Source: a virus
Strand: one strand, 5' to 3'
Virus record (IMG/VR): IMGVR_UViG_3300025132_000209
Location: 1-28,873 of that record
DNA length: 28,873 bases
The notes below the pieces were generated by a model. It did not search any database, was not told the DNA's origin, and saw only the letters and a list, made by a program, of their open reading frames with translations. Within the stretch, counting starts at the first letter, position 1, and the number at the start of each line of letters is the position of its first letter. Made by a program: the position numbers and the translations under genes. Positions 1 through 5,803 of the stretch are shown here, piece after piece.

Positions 1-540
1 AGTGCTTCAGGGTCTTTCACCGGCAAGGTTCGCCACATTAAGATCGCTAATGCTTACGGCACAGCTATCTTCTATGGCGACTTCGTTAAGTTGGTTGCGG
101 CGGGAACGGTAGAGAAAGCGGCAGTTACGACTTCTGTTGTTGCAGGCACTGTCGGCATTTTTGTCGGATGCGCCTACACCGATCCTAGCACTAACCAGAA
201 GACCTTCAACCAGCAGTTCCCTGCGTCAACAGCGGCGGATGATATCGTGGCGTATGTCGTCGATGATCCTAAGTTGTTGTTCCAAATGCAGGCCGATGAG
301 GCCGTCGCCCAGACGGGATTGGGAAACAACATCTCAGCAGTTAGCACTGCTGGATCAACCGCGATTGGTCGAAGCAAGAACGCCTTAGATGGCGGCTCTA
401 TTGCTACGACTAATACACTACCACTGCGTGTCGTTGATTTCGTAGACGGGCCAAACAGCACCGTAGGTGATGCTTTCACAGATTGCGTCGTTACCTACTT
501 GCCGTTGAGCCATGCTTACGAAACCAAGCTCGGCGTTTAA
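1..540 (+). CDS. Virion structural protein upstream of capsid gene (5' truncated)
   Basis: The reading frame is open from the first base of the window to TAA at 538-540, so the gene starts outside the window; 179 codons are visible. The visible part is rich in Ala, Thr, Val and Gly, has no membrane segment, and looks like a beta-rich secreted-free virion component. It contains a patch with G-N-N and G-R-S-K (about residues 105-130) that I recall from conserved proteins sitting just before the capsid gene in marine phages. The stop is 13 bases before the capsid ATG, so the two are probably co-transcribed. Head decoration or capsid-stabilising protein is a reasonable guess from position only. 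A TTG at 91 could be mistaken for a start, but coding character continues upstream of it. Confidence 0.7.
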   Translation, partial: SASGSFTGKVRHIKIANAYGTAIFYGDFVKLVAAGTVEKAAVTTSVVAGTVGIFVGCAYTDPSTNQKTFNQQFPASTAADDIVAYVVDDPKLLFQMQADEAVAQTGLGNNISAVSTAGSTAIGRSKNALDGGSIATTNTLPLRVVDFVDGPNSTVGDAFTDCVVTYLPLSHAYETKLGV

Positions 541-553
541 GGAGACTTGAGAA

Positions 554-1462
554 ATGGCTATTTCACGCGCACAAATGCTGAAAGAACTGCTCCCCGGTCT
601 AAACGCCCTGTTTGGTCTGGAATACGAGCGGTATGATGATGAGCACACGATGATTTACGAAACTGAATCATCAGAGCGCTCTTTTGAAGAAGAAGTGAAG
701 CTGTCTGGTTTCGGTGCGGCACCAGTCAAAGCTGAAGGCGCGGCCATCAGCTATGACTCTGCACAGGAGTCATTCACTGCTCGCTATAACCACGAAACCA
801 TCGCCCTTGGCTTCTCCATCACGGAAGAAGCTATGGAAGATAACTTGTATGACTCTTTGTCTGCTCGTTACACCAAGGCGTTGGCTCGGGCTATGGCTCA
901 CACCAAGCAGGTAAAAGCGGCGAATCCACTTAACAATGGCTTCGGTTCTTATCAGTCTGGTGATGGCGTAACGCTGTTCAGCACAGCTCACCCATTGGTA
1001 AACGGTGGCACTAATGCTAACCGTCCGTCCACTGCGGCTGACCTGAACGAGACCTCGCTGGAAGATGCTGTGATTAACATCGCCGCATTTACCGACGAGC
1101 GTGGTCTGCTGATCGCGGCACGTCCCCGTCGTTTGATCGTTCCACCCGCGCTTCAGTTTGTAGCAACTCGCTTGCTTGAGACTGATGGCCGTGTTGGTAC
1201 GTCTGACAACGACATCAATGCTCTTCGTAACAACGGATCGATTCCAGAAGGCTACTCAGTCAATCACTTTTTGACTGATACCAATGCTTTCTTTGTTATC
1301 ACCGATGTGCCGAATGGCATGAAGCACTTCAACCGTACCGCGTTGGAGACTTCAATGGATGGCGACTTTGACACTGGTAACGTCCGGTACAAGGCTCGCG
1401 AGCGATACAGCTTCGGCGTATCTGATCCTTTGGGCATTTACGGTTCACCCGGAACGTCCTAA
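554..1462 (+). CDS. Major capsid protein (HK97-fold, Mu gpT-like)
   Basis: This 302-residue protein is the best candidate for the shell subunit. The pattern S-G-F-G-A-A near residue 51, a helical stretch A-L-G-F-S-I-T-E-E-A-M-E-D-N-L at about 84-98, the helix around 103-122, and D-G-x-x-L-F-S-T-A-H-P-L at about 137-148 followed by a G-G-T-N loop match what I know of Mu-type gpT major head subunits and their marine phage relatives. Length is normal for the family and no extra domain is visible. The start is fixed by a strong ribosome binding site (AAGGAGA at 539-545). It is followed at once by a strong hairpin terminator, which fits a highly expressed gene that needs its own transcript end. 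Confidence 0.85.
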   Translation: MAISRAQMLKELLPGLNALFGLEYERYDDEHTMIYETESSERSFEEEVKLSGFGAAPVKAEGAAISYDSAQESFTARYNHETIALGFSITEEAMEDNLYDSLSARYTKALARAMAHTKQVKAANPLNNGFGSYQSGDGVTLFSTAHPLVNGGTNANRPSTAADLNETSLEDAVINIAAFTDERGLLIAARPRRLIVPPALQFVATRLLETDGRVGTSDNDINALRNNGSIPEGYSVNHFLTDTNAFFVITDVPNGMKHFNRTALETSMDGDFDTGNVRYKARERYSFGVSDPLGIYGSPGTS

Positions 1463-1468
1463 CCCTAC

Positions 1469-1490
1469 GGGGGCTTCGGCCCCCTTTTAT
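1469..1490 (+). terminator. Rho-independent terminator after capsid gene
   Basis: The 16-base sequence GGGGGCTTCGGCCCCC (1469-1484) forms a six-pair G/C stem closed by a C-UUCG-G tetraloop, followed by TTTTATT. It starts 7 bases after the capsid stop codon. The stem, the extra-stable loop and the T-run fit an intrinsic terminator. The same 16 bases recur at 2060-2075. Confidence 0.85.
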
Positions 1491-1496
1491 TCCTGA

Positions 1497-1520
1497 CTAA
1501 TTGTTCCACATGGAACATTA
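1497..1520. promoter_or_regulatory. parS-like palindrome between terminator and next gene
   Basis: The core TGTTCCACATGGAACA (1502-1517) is an inverted repeat with arms TGTTCCA and TGGAACA around CA. The symmetry extends outwards through CTAAT (1497-1501) and ATTAG, with one unpaired T. The core differs at one central base from the Pseudomonas-type parS TGTTCCACGTGGAACA bound by ParB. The minus strand reads M-F-H-V-E-Q, the same signature seen where bacterial rsmG/gidB starts overlap parS. It lies in the 83-base gap after the capsid terminator and 29 bases before the next ATG. It could instead be a repressor operator or an RNA hairpin with an ACAU loop. Confidence 0.55.
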
Positions 1521-1545
1521 GACCGAGCCAAGACAGGAGACTCAC

Positions 1546-2052
1546 ATGGCTAATTCTACTTTCTCGGGACCAGTGCGTTCCGAAAGCACCTTCAAAACCA
1601 TAAGCAAAAACTCCACCACAGGCACAATTACTGAGGTCGCCACTATCGGTGATGGCCCTGTTAGCCTTGCTGATGGGAATGTTACGCTTACCAACGCTAC
1701 CCACAGCGGCAGAATCCTTCTCGTTCCAGACGGCGGACAAGACAACACCTATACGCTTCCTGCTCCTATTGCAGGCTCTATGTTTAGGTTTGTTTATGCC
1801 GGCGGTGCGGCAGATGCGACTGATGCGCTTATTGTTACCCCCGGAAACACTAACTTCTACATAGGCGGTGTTACTTTCTTGGACACTGACAATGAGGTCA
1901 GCGCGGTATTTTCTGACGGCAACTCAAACAGTAGCATTCAGCTAAATGTGCCTGCTGGCTTTGATGTGACAATTATTGGCTTAAACACAACCAATTATCA
2001 GATTTTCGGCACTGTAACGGGCGCAACTGCTCCCGCATTTGCTGATCAATAA
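1546..2052 (+). CDS. Probable virion protein (head decoration type)
   Basis: The 168-residue product is rich in Thr, Ser, Gly, Asn and Ala with alternating hydrophobic positions, as expected for an all-beta virion protein. It has no signal peptide, membrane segment or Cys-based motif. AGGAGA about 6 bases upstream supports the ATG at 1546. The gene is bracketed by two identical hairpins (1469-1484 and 2060-2075) and preceded by the parS-like palindrome, so it may be a separate, tunable transcription unit. Position directly after the capsid gene suggests a decoration, spike or fibre protein of the head. I do not recognise a named family, so function is inferred from position and composition only. 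Confidence 0.6.
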   Translation: MANSTFSGPVRSESTFKTISKNSTTGTITEVATIGDGPVSLADGNVTLTNATHSGRILLVPDGGQDNTYTLPAPIAGSMFRFVYAGGAADATDALIVTPGNTNFYIGGVTFLDTDNEVSAVFSDGNSNSSIQLNVPAGFDVTIIGLNTTNYQIFGTVTGATAPAFADQ

Positions 2053-2059
2053 TCGTGAC

Positions 2060-2081
2060 GGGGGCTTCGGCCCCCATTATT
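2060..2081 (+). terminator. Second identical UUCG hairpin (probable leaky terminator)
   Basis: GGGGGCTTCGGCCCCC at 2060-2075 is identical to the hairpin after the capsid gene, with the same AC before it. Here the following bases are ATTATT, a poor U-tract, so termination may be partial. It lies 8-23 bases after the stop of the preceding gene and just upstream of the ribosome binding site for the next. Confidence 0.7.
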
Positions 2082-2091
2082 GGAGGCTGTT

Positions 2092-2499
2092 ATGGCTGAT
2101 ACAGTTACAAGCAACACTATTGAGGACGGCCCCCGCACGGCAATCATTGCGCTTACAAACGTAAGCGATGGCTCAGGCGAGTCGGCTGTGACGAAGATTG
2201 ACGTTTCCGCCCTCTCTGCGGACCCTGCAAGCAAAAAGGCTTGTAGTGACGTGCAGATTGAATGCATTTGGTATTCCACCATCGGTATGGGCGTAGAGCT
2301 GTTGTTCGACGCAACGACCAATGTGCTGGCGTGGGAACTTCCTGCTGACTACTCAGACACAGTAGATTTTTCTGACTTTGTTGGTATTCCGAATAACGCG
2401 GGATCTGGCAAGACGGGCGACATCAAACTTACCACCGTGGGGCACTCGTCAGGTGACTCATACAGCATCGTCTTAAAAGTTAAAAAGAATTACGCCTAA
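2092..2499 (+). CDS. Hypothetical virion-associated protein
   Basis: I choose the ATG at 2092, preceded by GGAGG at 2082-2086, over an in-frame TTG at 2080 that would lie inside the terminator tail; this gives 135 residues. The sequence is acidic to neutral, with regular alternation of polar and hydrophobic residues and an ending rich in Lys and Val, suggesting a compact beta fold. There are two Cys (C-S-D and E-C-I-W). No catalytic motif is visible. It overlaps the next gene by one base (TAATG), so translation is probably coupled to the basic mini-protein cluster. Similar proteins sit next to capsid genes in marine phages as I recall them. A head accessory protein is likely but unproven. Confidence 0.6.
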   Translation: MADTVTSNTIEDGPRTAIIALTNVSDGSGESAVTKIDVSALSADPASKKACSDVQIECIWYSTIGMGVELLFDATTNVLAWELPADYSDTVDFSDFVGIPNNAGSGKTGDIKLTTVGHSSGDSYSIVLKVKKNYA

Positions 2500-2717
2500 T
2501 GAACCGCTACTACGCTAAAGGCGGCAAGACAAAGACAAAAAAGTCAAAGTCTCGCGTCAATGAGGCTGGTAACTACACCAAGCCTAGTATGCGGAAGCGG
2601 TTGTTTAACAAGATCAAAGCTGGGGGGAAGGGCGGCAAGCCGGGGCAGTGGTCTGCTCGTAAAGCACAAATGCTTGCTCAACAATACAAAAAAGCTGGCG
2701 GCGGGTACAAAGACTGA
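2499..2717 (+). CDS. Small Lys-rich protein, DUF5872-like (first half)
   Basis: This 72-residue protein has about 16 Lys and 5 Arg against two acidic residues. The C-terminal half has G-G-K-P-G-Q-W-S-A-R-K-A-Q (about 45-57) and Y-K-K-A-G-G-G-Y (about 63-70). This W-S-A-R-K-A-Q ... G-G-G-Y signature is what I associate with DUF5872-type proteins of phages and large DNA viruses, where it can be fused to the unit encoded by the next gene. The N-terminal Y-Y-A-K-G-G-K is shared in style with the gene at 2971. It overlaps both neighbours by one base (TAATG and TGATG). DNA or RNA binding, perhaps genome condensation in the capsid, is inferred from charge and position only. Confidence 0.7.
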   Translation: MNRYYAKGGKTKTKKSKSRVNEAGNYTKPSMRKRLFNKIKAGGKGGKPGQWSARKAQMLAQQYKKAGGGYKD

Positions 2718-2971
2718 TGGCGCTCAAGAAGCCGCAAAAGTCGCTTAAAAAGTGGACCAAGCAGAAATGGCGCACTAAGTCTGGCAAGCCCAGCACTCAG
2801 GGTAAAAAGGCCACTGGTGAGCGCTATTTGCCAGAAAAGGCAATCAAGTCACTGTCTGACAAGGAGTACGCCGCGACTAGCCGTAAGAAGAAGGCAGATA
2901 CCAAAAAGGGCAAGCAACATTCCAAGCAACCCAAGAAGGTTGCCAAGAAGACGGCGAGGCATAGGAAGTAA
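2717..2971 (+). CDS. Small Lys-rich protein, DUF5872-like (second half)
   Basis: The product has 84 residues, with about 26 Lys and 5 Arg, nearly a third lysine. Recognisable landmarks are L-K-K-W-T-K-Q-K-W (10-18), T-K-S-G-K-P-S (20-26), G-E-R-Y-L-P-E-K-A-I (34-43), E-Y-A-A-T-S-R-K-K (50-58) and G-K-Q-H-S-K-Q-P-K-K-V-A-K-K (65-78). I recall these in the same order in DUF5872-type proteins, sometimes fused after the W-S-A-R-K-A-Q module found in the previous gene. The pair here looks like a split version, held together by a one-base overlap. No enzyme motif is present. A nucleic-acid-binding virion or accessory role is inferred. Confidence 0.7.
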   Translation: MALKKPQKSLKKWTKQKWRTKSGKPSTQGKKATGERYLPEKAIKSLSDKEYAATSRKKKADTKKGKQHSKQPKKVAKKTARHRK

Positions 2972-3285
2972 TGCGTCAGTATTACAAGTCGGGCGGTCGC
3001 GTAGAAAAAAAGTCTATGCCCTGCAACAAGCCAAAGCGGACACCAAATCATTCTAAGAAGTCGCATGTCGTGAAGGCGTGCGAGGGCGGAAAAGAAAAGG
3101 TAATTCGCTTTGGCCAGCAGGGGGTTAAGACAAACCAGACAGTAGGTCAGCGCAAAGCGTTTAAGTCGCGTCACGCTAAAAACATCAAAAGAGGCAAAAT
3201 GTCTGCGGCATATTGGGCAGATAAGGTGAAGTGGTCTCCTAGTAAGACCAAGTCCAAGTCCAAGAAATGGAAGAAGGGTAGCTAA
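2971..3285 (+). CDS. Small basic protein, DUF6321-like
   Basis: The 104-residue product has about 25 Lys and 7 Arg against four acidic residues. Landmarks are Y-Y-K-S-G-G-R at 4-10, C-E-G-G-K-E-K-V-I-R-F-G at about 37-48, K-S-R-H-A-K-N-I at about 65-72 and S-A-A-Y-W-A-D-K-V-K-W at about 78-88, ending in a Lys/Ser tail. I associate the K-x-I-R-F-G ... R-H ... Y-W-x-x-K-x-W pattern with DUF6321-type proteins; this is a recollection, not a search. There are two Cys and one His pair but no clear zinc site. It starts at TAATG, overlapping the previous stop by one base. Confidence 0.65.
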   Translation: MRQYYKSGGRVEKKSMPCNKPKRTPNHSKKSHVVKACEGGKEKVIRFGQQGVKTNQTVGQRKAFKSRHAKNIKRGKMSAAYWADKVKWSPSKTKSKSKKWKKGS

Positions 3286-3286
3286 G

Positions 3287-3412
3287 ATGCCAATTAGCAG
3301 AGCGCAGGCCGGCAAGCAAACGAAGAGTGCGCCAAGGTCAAAAAAAACACCCCCTCCCAAGTGCCGTAATGGCTTGGCATTGAGGGGCAGAACTCGGGGG
3401 CGGGCTGTATAA
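3287..3412 (+). CDS. 41-residue Arg/Lys-rich mini-protein
   Basis: An ATG at 3287, one base after the previous stop, opens a 41-codon frame ending at TAA 3410-3412, directly abutting the ATG at 3413. The product has about 12 basic and no acidic residues. It begins M-P-I-S-R-A-Q-A-G-K-Q, has a Pro run and a single Cys, and ends in R-N-G-L-A-L-R-G-R-T-R-G-R. I recall similar tiny proteins with an R-N-G-L-A-x-x-G-R-T-R ending at this place in marine phage genomes. Without it the 127-base gap would be the largest in the window. It is the fourth member of a run of basic mini-proteins. Function is unknown. Confidence 0.7.
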   Translation: MPISRAQAGKQTKSAPRSKKTPPPKCRNGLALRGRTRGRAV

Positions 3413-4108
3413 ATGGCTACCAGCGGAACAACCGGCTTTACTCTTGACTTGTCAGACATTGTTGAGGAGGCTTACGAGCGTGCGGGTCTTGAGTTGCGGA
3501 GCGGATATGATTACAAAACTGCTCGCCGTAGCATTGATCTGCTTATGCTTGAGTGGCAAAACAGGGGCCTTAATCTCTGGACGGTACGAGACACCACGGT
3601 GGCTCTTGTTGCAGGGACAGGGGCATACGACCTTAGTGCTGACAAGTTAGATATTATTGAGGGCTTGCTTCGCACAGACGCGGGCGACAGCTCAAAGCAG
3701 GCTGATCTAACAATGCAGAGGATTTCTGTAAGTCAGTATGCTCACCAGACCAATAAGTTAACCCAAGGGCGCCCGCTACAGTATTATGTTGAGCGCAAGC
3801 CGACTGGAATCACGGTGCACTTTTGGCCGGTTCCTGATGCCACAACTAGCTACACCTTTGCTTACTACTACATGGACCGCATCGAAGACAGCGGAAGACC
3901 GGCGTCCAATAATATGGACGTACCGGCTAGATTTTTGCCGTGCCTTGTCGCCGGCTTAGCTTATCAGATTGCCAGCAAAAGGCCGGAGTCGCTACAACTA
4001 GCTCCAAGCCTAAAGCAGATTTATGAGGAGCAGTGGAGCTTGGCGGCAGACGCGGCAAGAGAGAAGGCGTCTTTGTATGTGTCGCCCGGAGGCTATAACA
4101 ACTTATGA
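3413..4108 (+). CDS. Head-tail adaptor (P22 gp4-like)
   Basis: The 231-residue protein has an N-terminal helical part with A-R-R-S-I-D-L-L-M-L-E-W-Q-N-R-G-L-N-L-W at about 38-57. That is the characteristic L-x-x-L-x-x-W-x-x-x-G-x-x-L-W pattern of podoviral adaptor and tail accessory proteins. It is followed by a beta part (G-A-Y-D-L-S, then G-R-P-L-Q-Y-Y-V-E and W-P-V-P-D) and a C-terminal helix (L-A-Y-Q-I-A-S-K-R-P ... L-K-Q-I-Y-E-E-Q-W). Such proteins form a ring under the portal and receive the tail nozzle. ATG directly follows the mini-gene stop, and the end overlaps the next gene through ATGA at 4105-4108. The portal gene itself is not in the window. Confidence 0.75.
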   Translation: MATSGTTGFTLDLSDIVEEAYERAGLELRSGYDYKTARRSIDLLMLEWQNRGLNLWTVRDTTVALVAGTGAYDLSADKLDIIEGLLRTDAGDSSKQADLTMQRISVSQYAHQTNKLTQGRPLQYYVERKPTGITVHFWPVPDATTSYTFAYYYMDRIEDSGRPASNNMDVPARFLPCLVAGLAYQIASKRPESLQLAPSLKQIYEEQWSLAADAAREKASLYVSPGGYNNL

Positions 4109-4449
4109 GTAGTTATGTCACCGGAAAACACGCATTTGGCTTTTGCGACAGAACGGGCTTTCGCTACCCAATTAGAGATCTGGTCCGTCAGATTGAAGAC
4201 GGGCGTTGGAATGGGTTATTAGTCGGTCGAGACGTGGTTGATCAAGACCAGCCACAGCTCAAGCTGGGCGATGTCAACGCCAGCGATCCTCAAGCCCTTA
4301 GATTTCCTAGACCCGACGACAGTTTGGATGAAAGTCGAGCGCTTTCTGCGTTTAACCCAGTTGGCGGAGGGAACACTGCCTTGGGTAGCCGTACTGTTGG
4401 TCTGGACATGGCTGGAGAAGTGGGCCGCGTAACAGTGGAGATATCTTAA
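4105..4449 (+). CDS. Conserved phage structural protein, Cys-poor zinc-ribbon-like variant
   Basis: The product has 114 residues. The N-terminal C-D-R-T-G-F-R-Y-P-I (14-23), the centre G-L-L-V-G-R-D-V-V-D ... P-Q-L-K-L-G and the R-F-P-R-P-D-D motif are features I recall from a conserved family between adaptor genes in marine phages. Some relatives have C-x-x-C pairs in the first two places; here only C14 remains, so a zinc ribbon cannot form. A loosely ordered Gly-rich tail ends in a beta strand (R-V-T-V-E-I). ATGA at the start and TAATG at the end tie it to the two adaptor-like genes, suggesting a connector or virion role. No enzymatic function is proposed. Confidence 0.65.
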   Translation: MSSYVTGKHAFGFCDRTGFRYPIRDLVRQIEDGRWNGLLVGRDVVDQDQPQLKLGDVNASDPQALRFPRPDDSLDESRALSAFNPVGGGNTALGSRTVGLDMAGEVGRVTVEIS

Positions 4450-5090
4450 TGGCGTTCACTTTTACCACGCTGAAGCAGGCAATACAGGACTATACGGAGT
4501 CGAGCGAGACCAGTTTTGTCAACAACCTGACTACAATTATTACGCAGGCTGAAGATAGGATTTTAAAGCGGTGCCAGTTGCCCGACTTTAGGCAAAATGT
4601 CACGGCCAGCATGACATCCGGCAACCAGTATTTGGCCATGCCGACAGATTTTTTAACGCCATATTCTCTCGCAATAGATAATTCCGGTTATGACTACCTG
4701 CTGTTTAAAGATATTAACTTTATCCGTCAGGCATATCCGTCTGCATCTACGTCCGGCGTCCCCAAGTGCTACGGCCTGTTTAGCGACACTTACTTTCTTA
4801 TTGGGCCGACGCCCAACAGCAACTACGCGGTAGAGCTTCACTACTTCCACAAGCCAGAATCCATCACTGCGGCCTCTTCTGGGACTAGTTGGCTGGGGAC
4901 TAATGCAGAGTCCACCTTGTTGTACGGCTGTATTCTTGAGGCATACACCTACCTCAAGGGCGATGCGGACCTGATGCAGTTGTATGCTCAGCGTTACGAA
5001 GAGGCAATAGCCAAGCTGGAAGAGCTAGGGGAGGGTTACAACACTACGGATAGCTATCGTAGCGGCGCAGTTAGGAAGCCTAGAACGTAA
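4449..5090 (+). CDS. Second adaptor-like connector protein (SU10 adaptor type)
   Basis: This 213-residue protein starts with a helical N-terminus (T-L-K-Q-A-I-Q-D-Y-T at 7-16), a helix with I-I-T-Q-A-E-D-R-I-L-K-R-C (30-42), then L-A-M-P-T-D-F-L and a beta-rich middle with Y-F-L-I-G-P-T-P. It ends with C-terminal helices A-Y-T-Y-L-K-G-D ... Y-E-E-A-I-A-K-L-E-E-L. The Q-A-E-x-R-I-x-R plus P-x-D-F pattern and the long C-terminal helix match what I know of SU10-type adaptor proteins. With the gp4-like gene at 3413 there are two connector-type genes, so this one may be a second adaptor ring or a stopper. It begins at TAATG and ends at TAATG. Confidence 0.65.
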   Translation: MAFTFTTLKQAIQDYTESSETSFVNNLTTIITQAEDRILKRCQLPDFRQNVTASMTSGNQYLAMPTDFLTPYSLAIDNSGYDYLLFKDINFIRQAYPSASTSGVPKCYGLFSDTYFLIGPTPNSNYAVELHYFHKPESITAASSGTSWLGTNAESTLLYGCILEAYTYLKGDADLMQLYAQRYEEAIAKLEELGEGYNTTDSYRSGAVRKPRT

Positions 5091-5368
5091 TGCTTGAGCT
5101 GGCTGTAGGAAACGTTTCGGTACAGACCACAAGTAATCGCGGGTTTACCCCGGAAGAGGTGGCGGAGCGGTGCTTGGATCGCATTATCAGCGTCTCTGAT
5201 TCTGCTCCTCGCGAGCTGAAAGATCAGGCAATGGCCTATCGTGAAAGTATACGGGCTTTGTTGCTGTTCTATATGGATGAGGCGATTCGCAGTGACCGAA
5301 CTACTATTTACAACGCTCTGGTAGAAGCAGGGCAAAAGGATCTAGCCGAGGCTATTAGGAGGCTTTGA
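5090..5368 (+). CDS. Small conserved helical phage protein
   Basis: The 92-residue product is mostly helical: F-T-P-E-E-V-A-E-R-C-L-D-R-I-I-S-V-S-D (19-37), then L-K-D-Q-A-M-A-Y-R-E-S-I-R-A-L-L-L-F-Y-M, and a third helix with A-G-Q-K-D-L-A-E-A-I-R at the end. I recognise the pattern as a conserved marine phage family found between adaptor and tail genes but know no function. The size and helical content would suit a connector accessory or tail assembly protein. It overlaps its upstream neighbour by one base; its last codons AGG-AGG supply the ribosome binding site of the next gene, which starts at TGAATG. Confidence 0.6.
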   Translation: MLELAVGNVSVQTTSNRGFTPEEVAERCLDRIISVSDSAPRELKDQAMAYRESIRALLLFYMDEAIRSDRTTIYNALVEAGQKDLAEAIRRL

Positions 5369-5803
5369 ATGGCGTTTAGTGGAAATTTTATGTGCACTTC
5401 ATTCAAGAAGGAATTGCTTGAGGGTGTGCACAATTTTAAAAACTCGGGCGGAAACACGTTTAAGCTGGCTATGTACACCAACAGCGCCTCTTTTACTGCG
5501 GCGACAACTGCATACACCACCTCCAATGAGGTTAGCGGGACCGGATACACTGCTGGCGGGGCGTCCCTAACTAGGGTAGACCCAACAACGTCCAGCACCA
5601 CAGCGTTTACGGACTTTTCTGACTTAACATTTAGCACGGCGACTGTGACTGCTCGCGGAGCGTTGATATACAACGACAGCGCATCAGGAGACCCAACTGT
5701 TGTTGTGCTGGACTTTGGCGGAGACAAGACCTCTACAGCCGGAGATTTTACGATTGTGTTTCCTACGGCTGACGCGAGCAACGCGATTATTCGGATAGCG
5801 TAA
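5369..5803 (+). CDS. Conserved beta-rich virion protein
   Basis: The 144-residue sequence is highly recognisable. It begins M-A-F-S-G-N-F-M-C-T-S-F-K-K-E-L-L, continues G-N-T-F-K-L-A-M-Y-T-N-S-A (28-40), N-E-V-S-G-T-G-Y-T-A-G-G (53-64), an A-R-G-A-L-I-Y-N strand, and V-L-D-F-G-G-D-K-T-S (112-121), ending I-V-F-P-T-A-D-A-S-N-A-I-I-R-I. I recall this as one of the most common tail-region proteins of marine phages, with unknown exact role. TAGGAGG at 5356-5362 supports the start. It lies between connector genes and a repeat protein, so a tail appendage or tail-tip component is likely. Confidence 0.7.
   Translation: MAFSGNFMCTSFKKELLEGVHNFKNSGGNTFKLAMYTNSASFTAATTAYTTSNEVSGTGYTAGGASLTRVDPTTSSTTAFTDFSDLTFSTATVTARGALIYNDSASGDPTVVVLDFGGDKTSTAGDFTIVFPTADASNAIIRIA

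Noticed and set aside
91-540. Separate gene starting at TTG 91
   Set aside because: The same frame is open and coding-like from base 1, and there is no ribosome binding site before 91. It is a gene cut by the window edge.
1485-1545. Host-type -35/-10 promoter in the gap after the capsid gene
   Set aside because: No pair of boxes with suitable spacing could be seen; the palindrome is the only clear element. A phage-specific promoter cannot be excluded.
2080-2499. TTG start at 2080 for the hypothetical virion protein
   Set aside because: It falls in the tail of the terminator; ATG 2092 has GGAGG at the right distance.
2824-3459. Long minus-strand frame of 211 codons with many hydrophobic residues
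   Set aside because: It is the complement of the Lys-rich genes: AAG and AAA become CTT (Leu) and TTT (Phe), which creates false membrane-like sequence. It has no ribosome binding site and crosses four well-supported genes.
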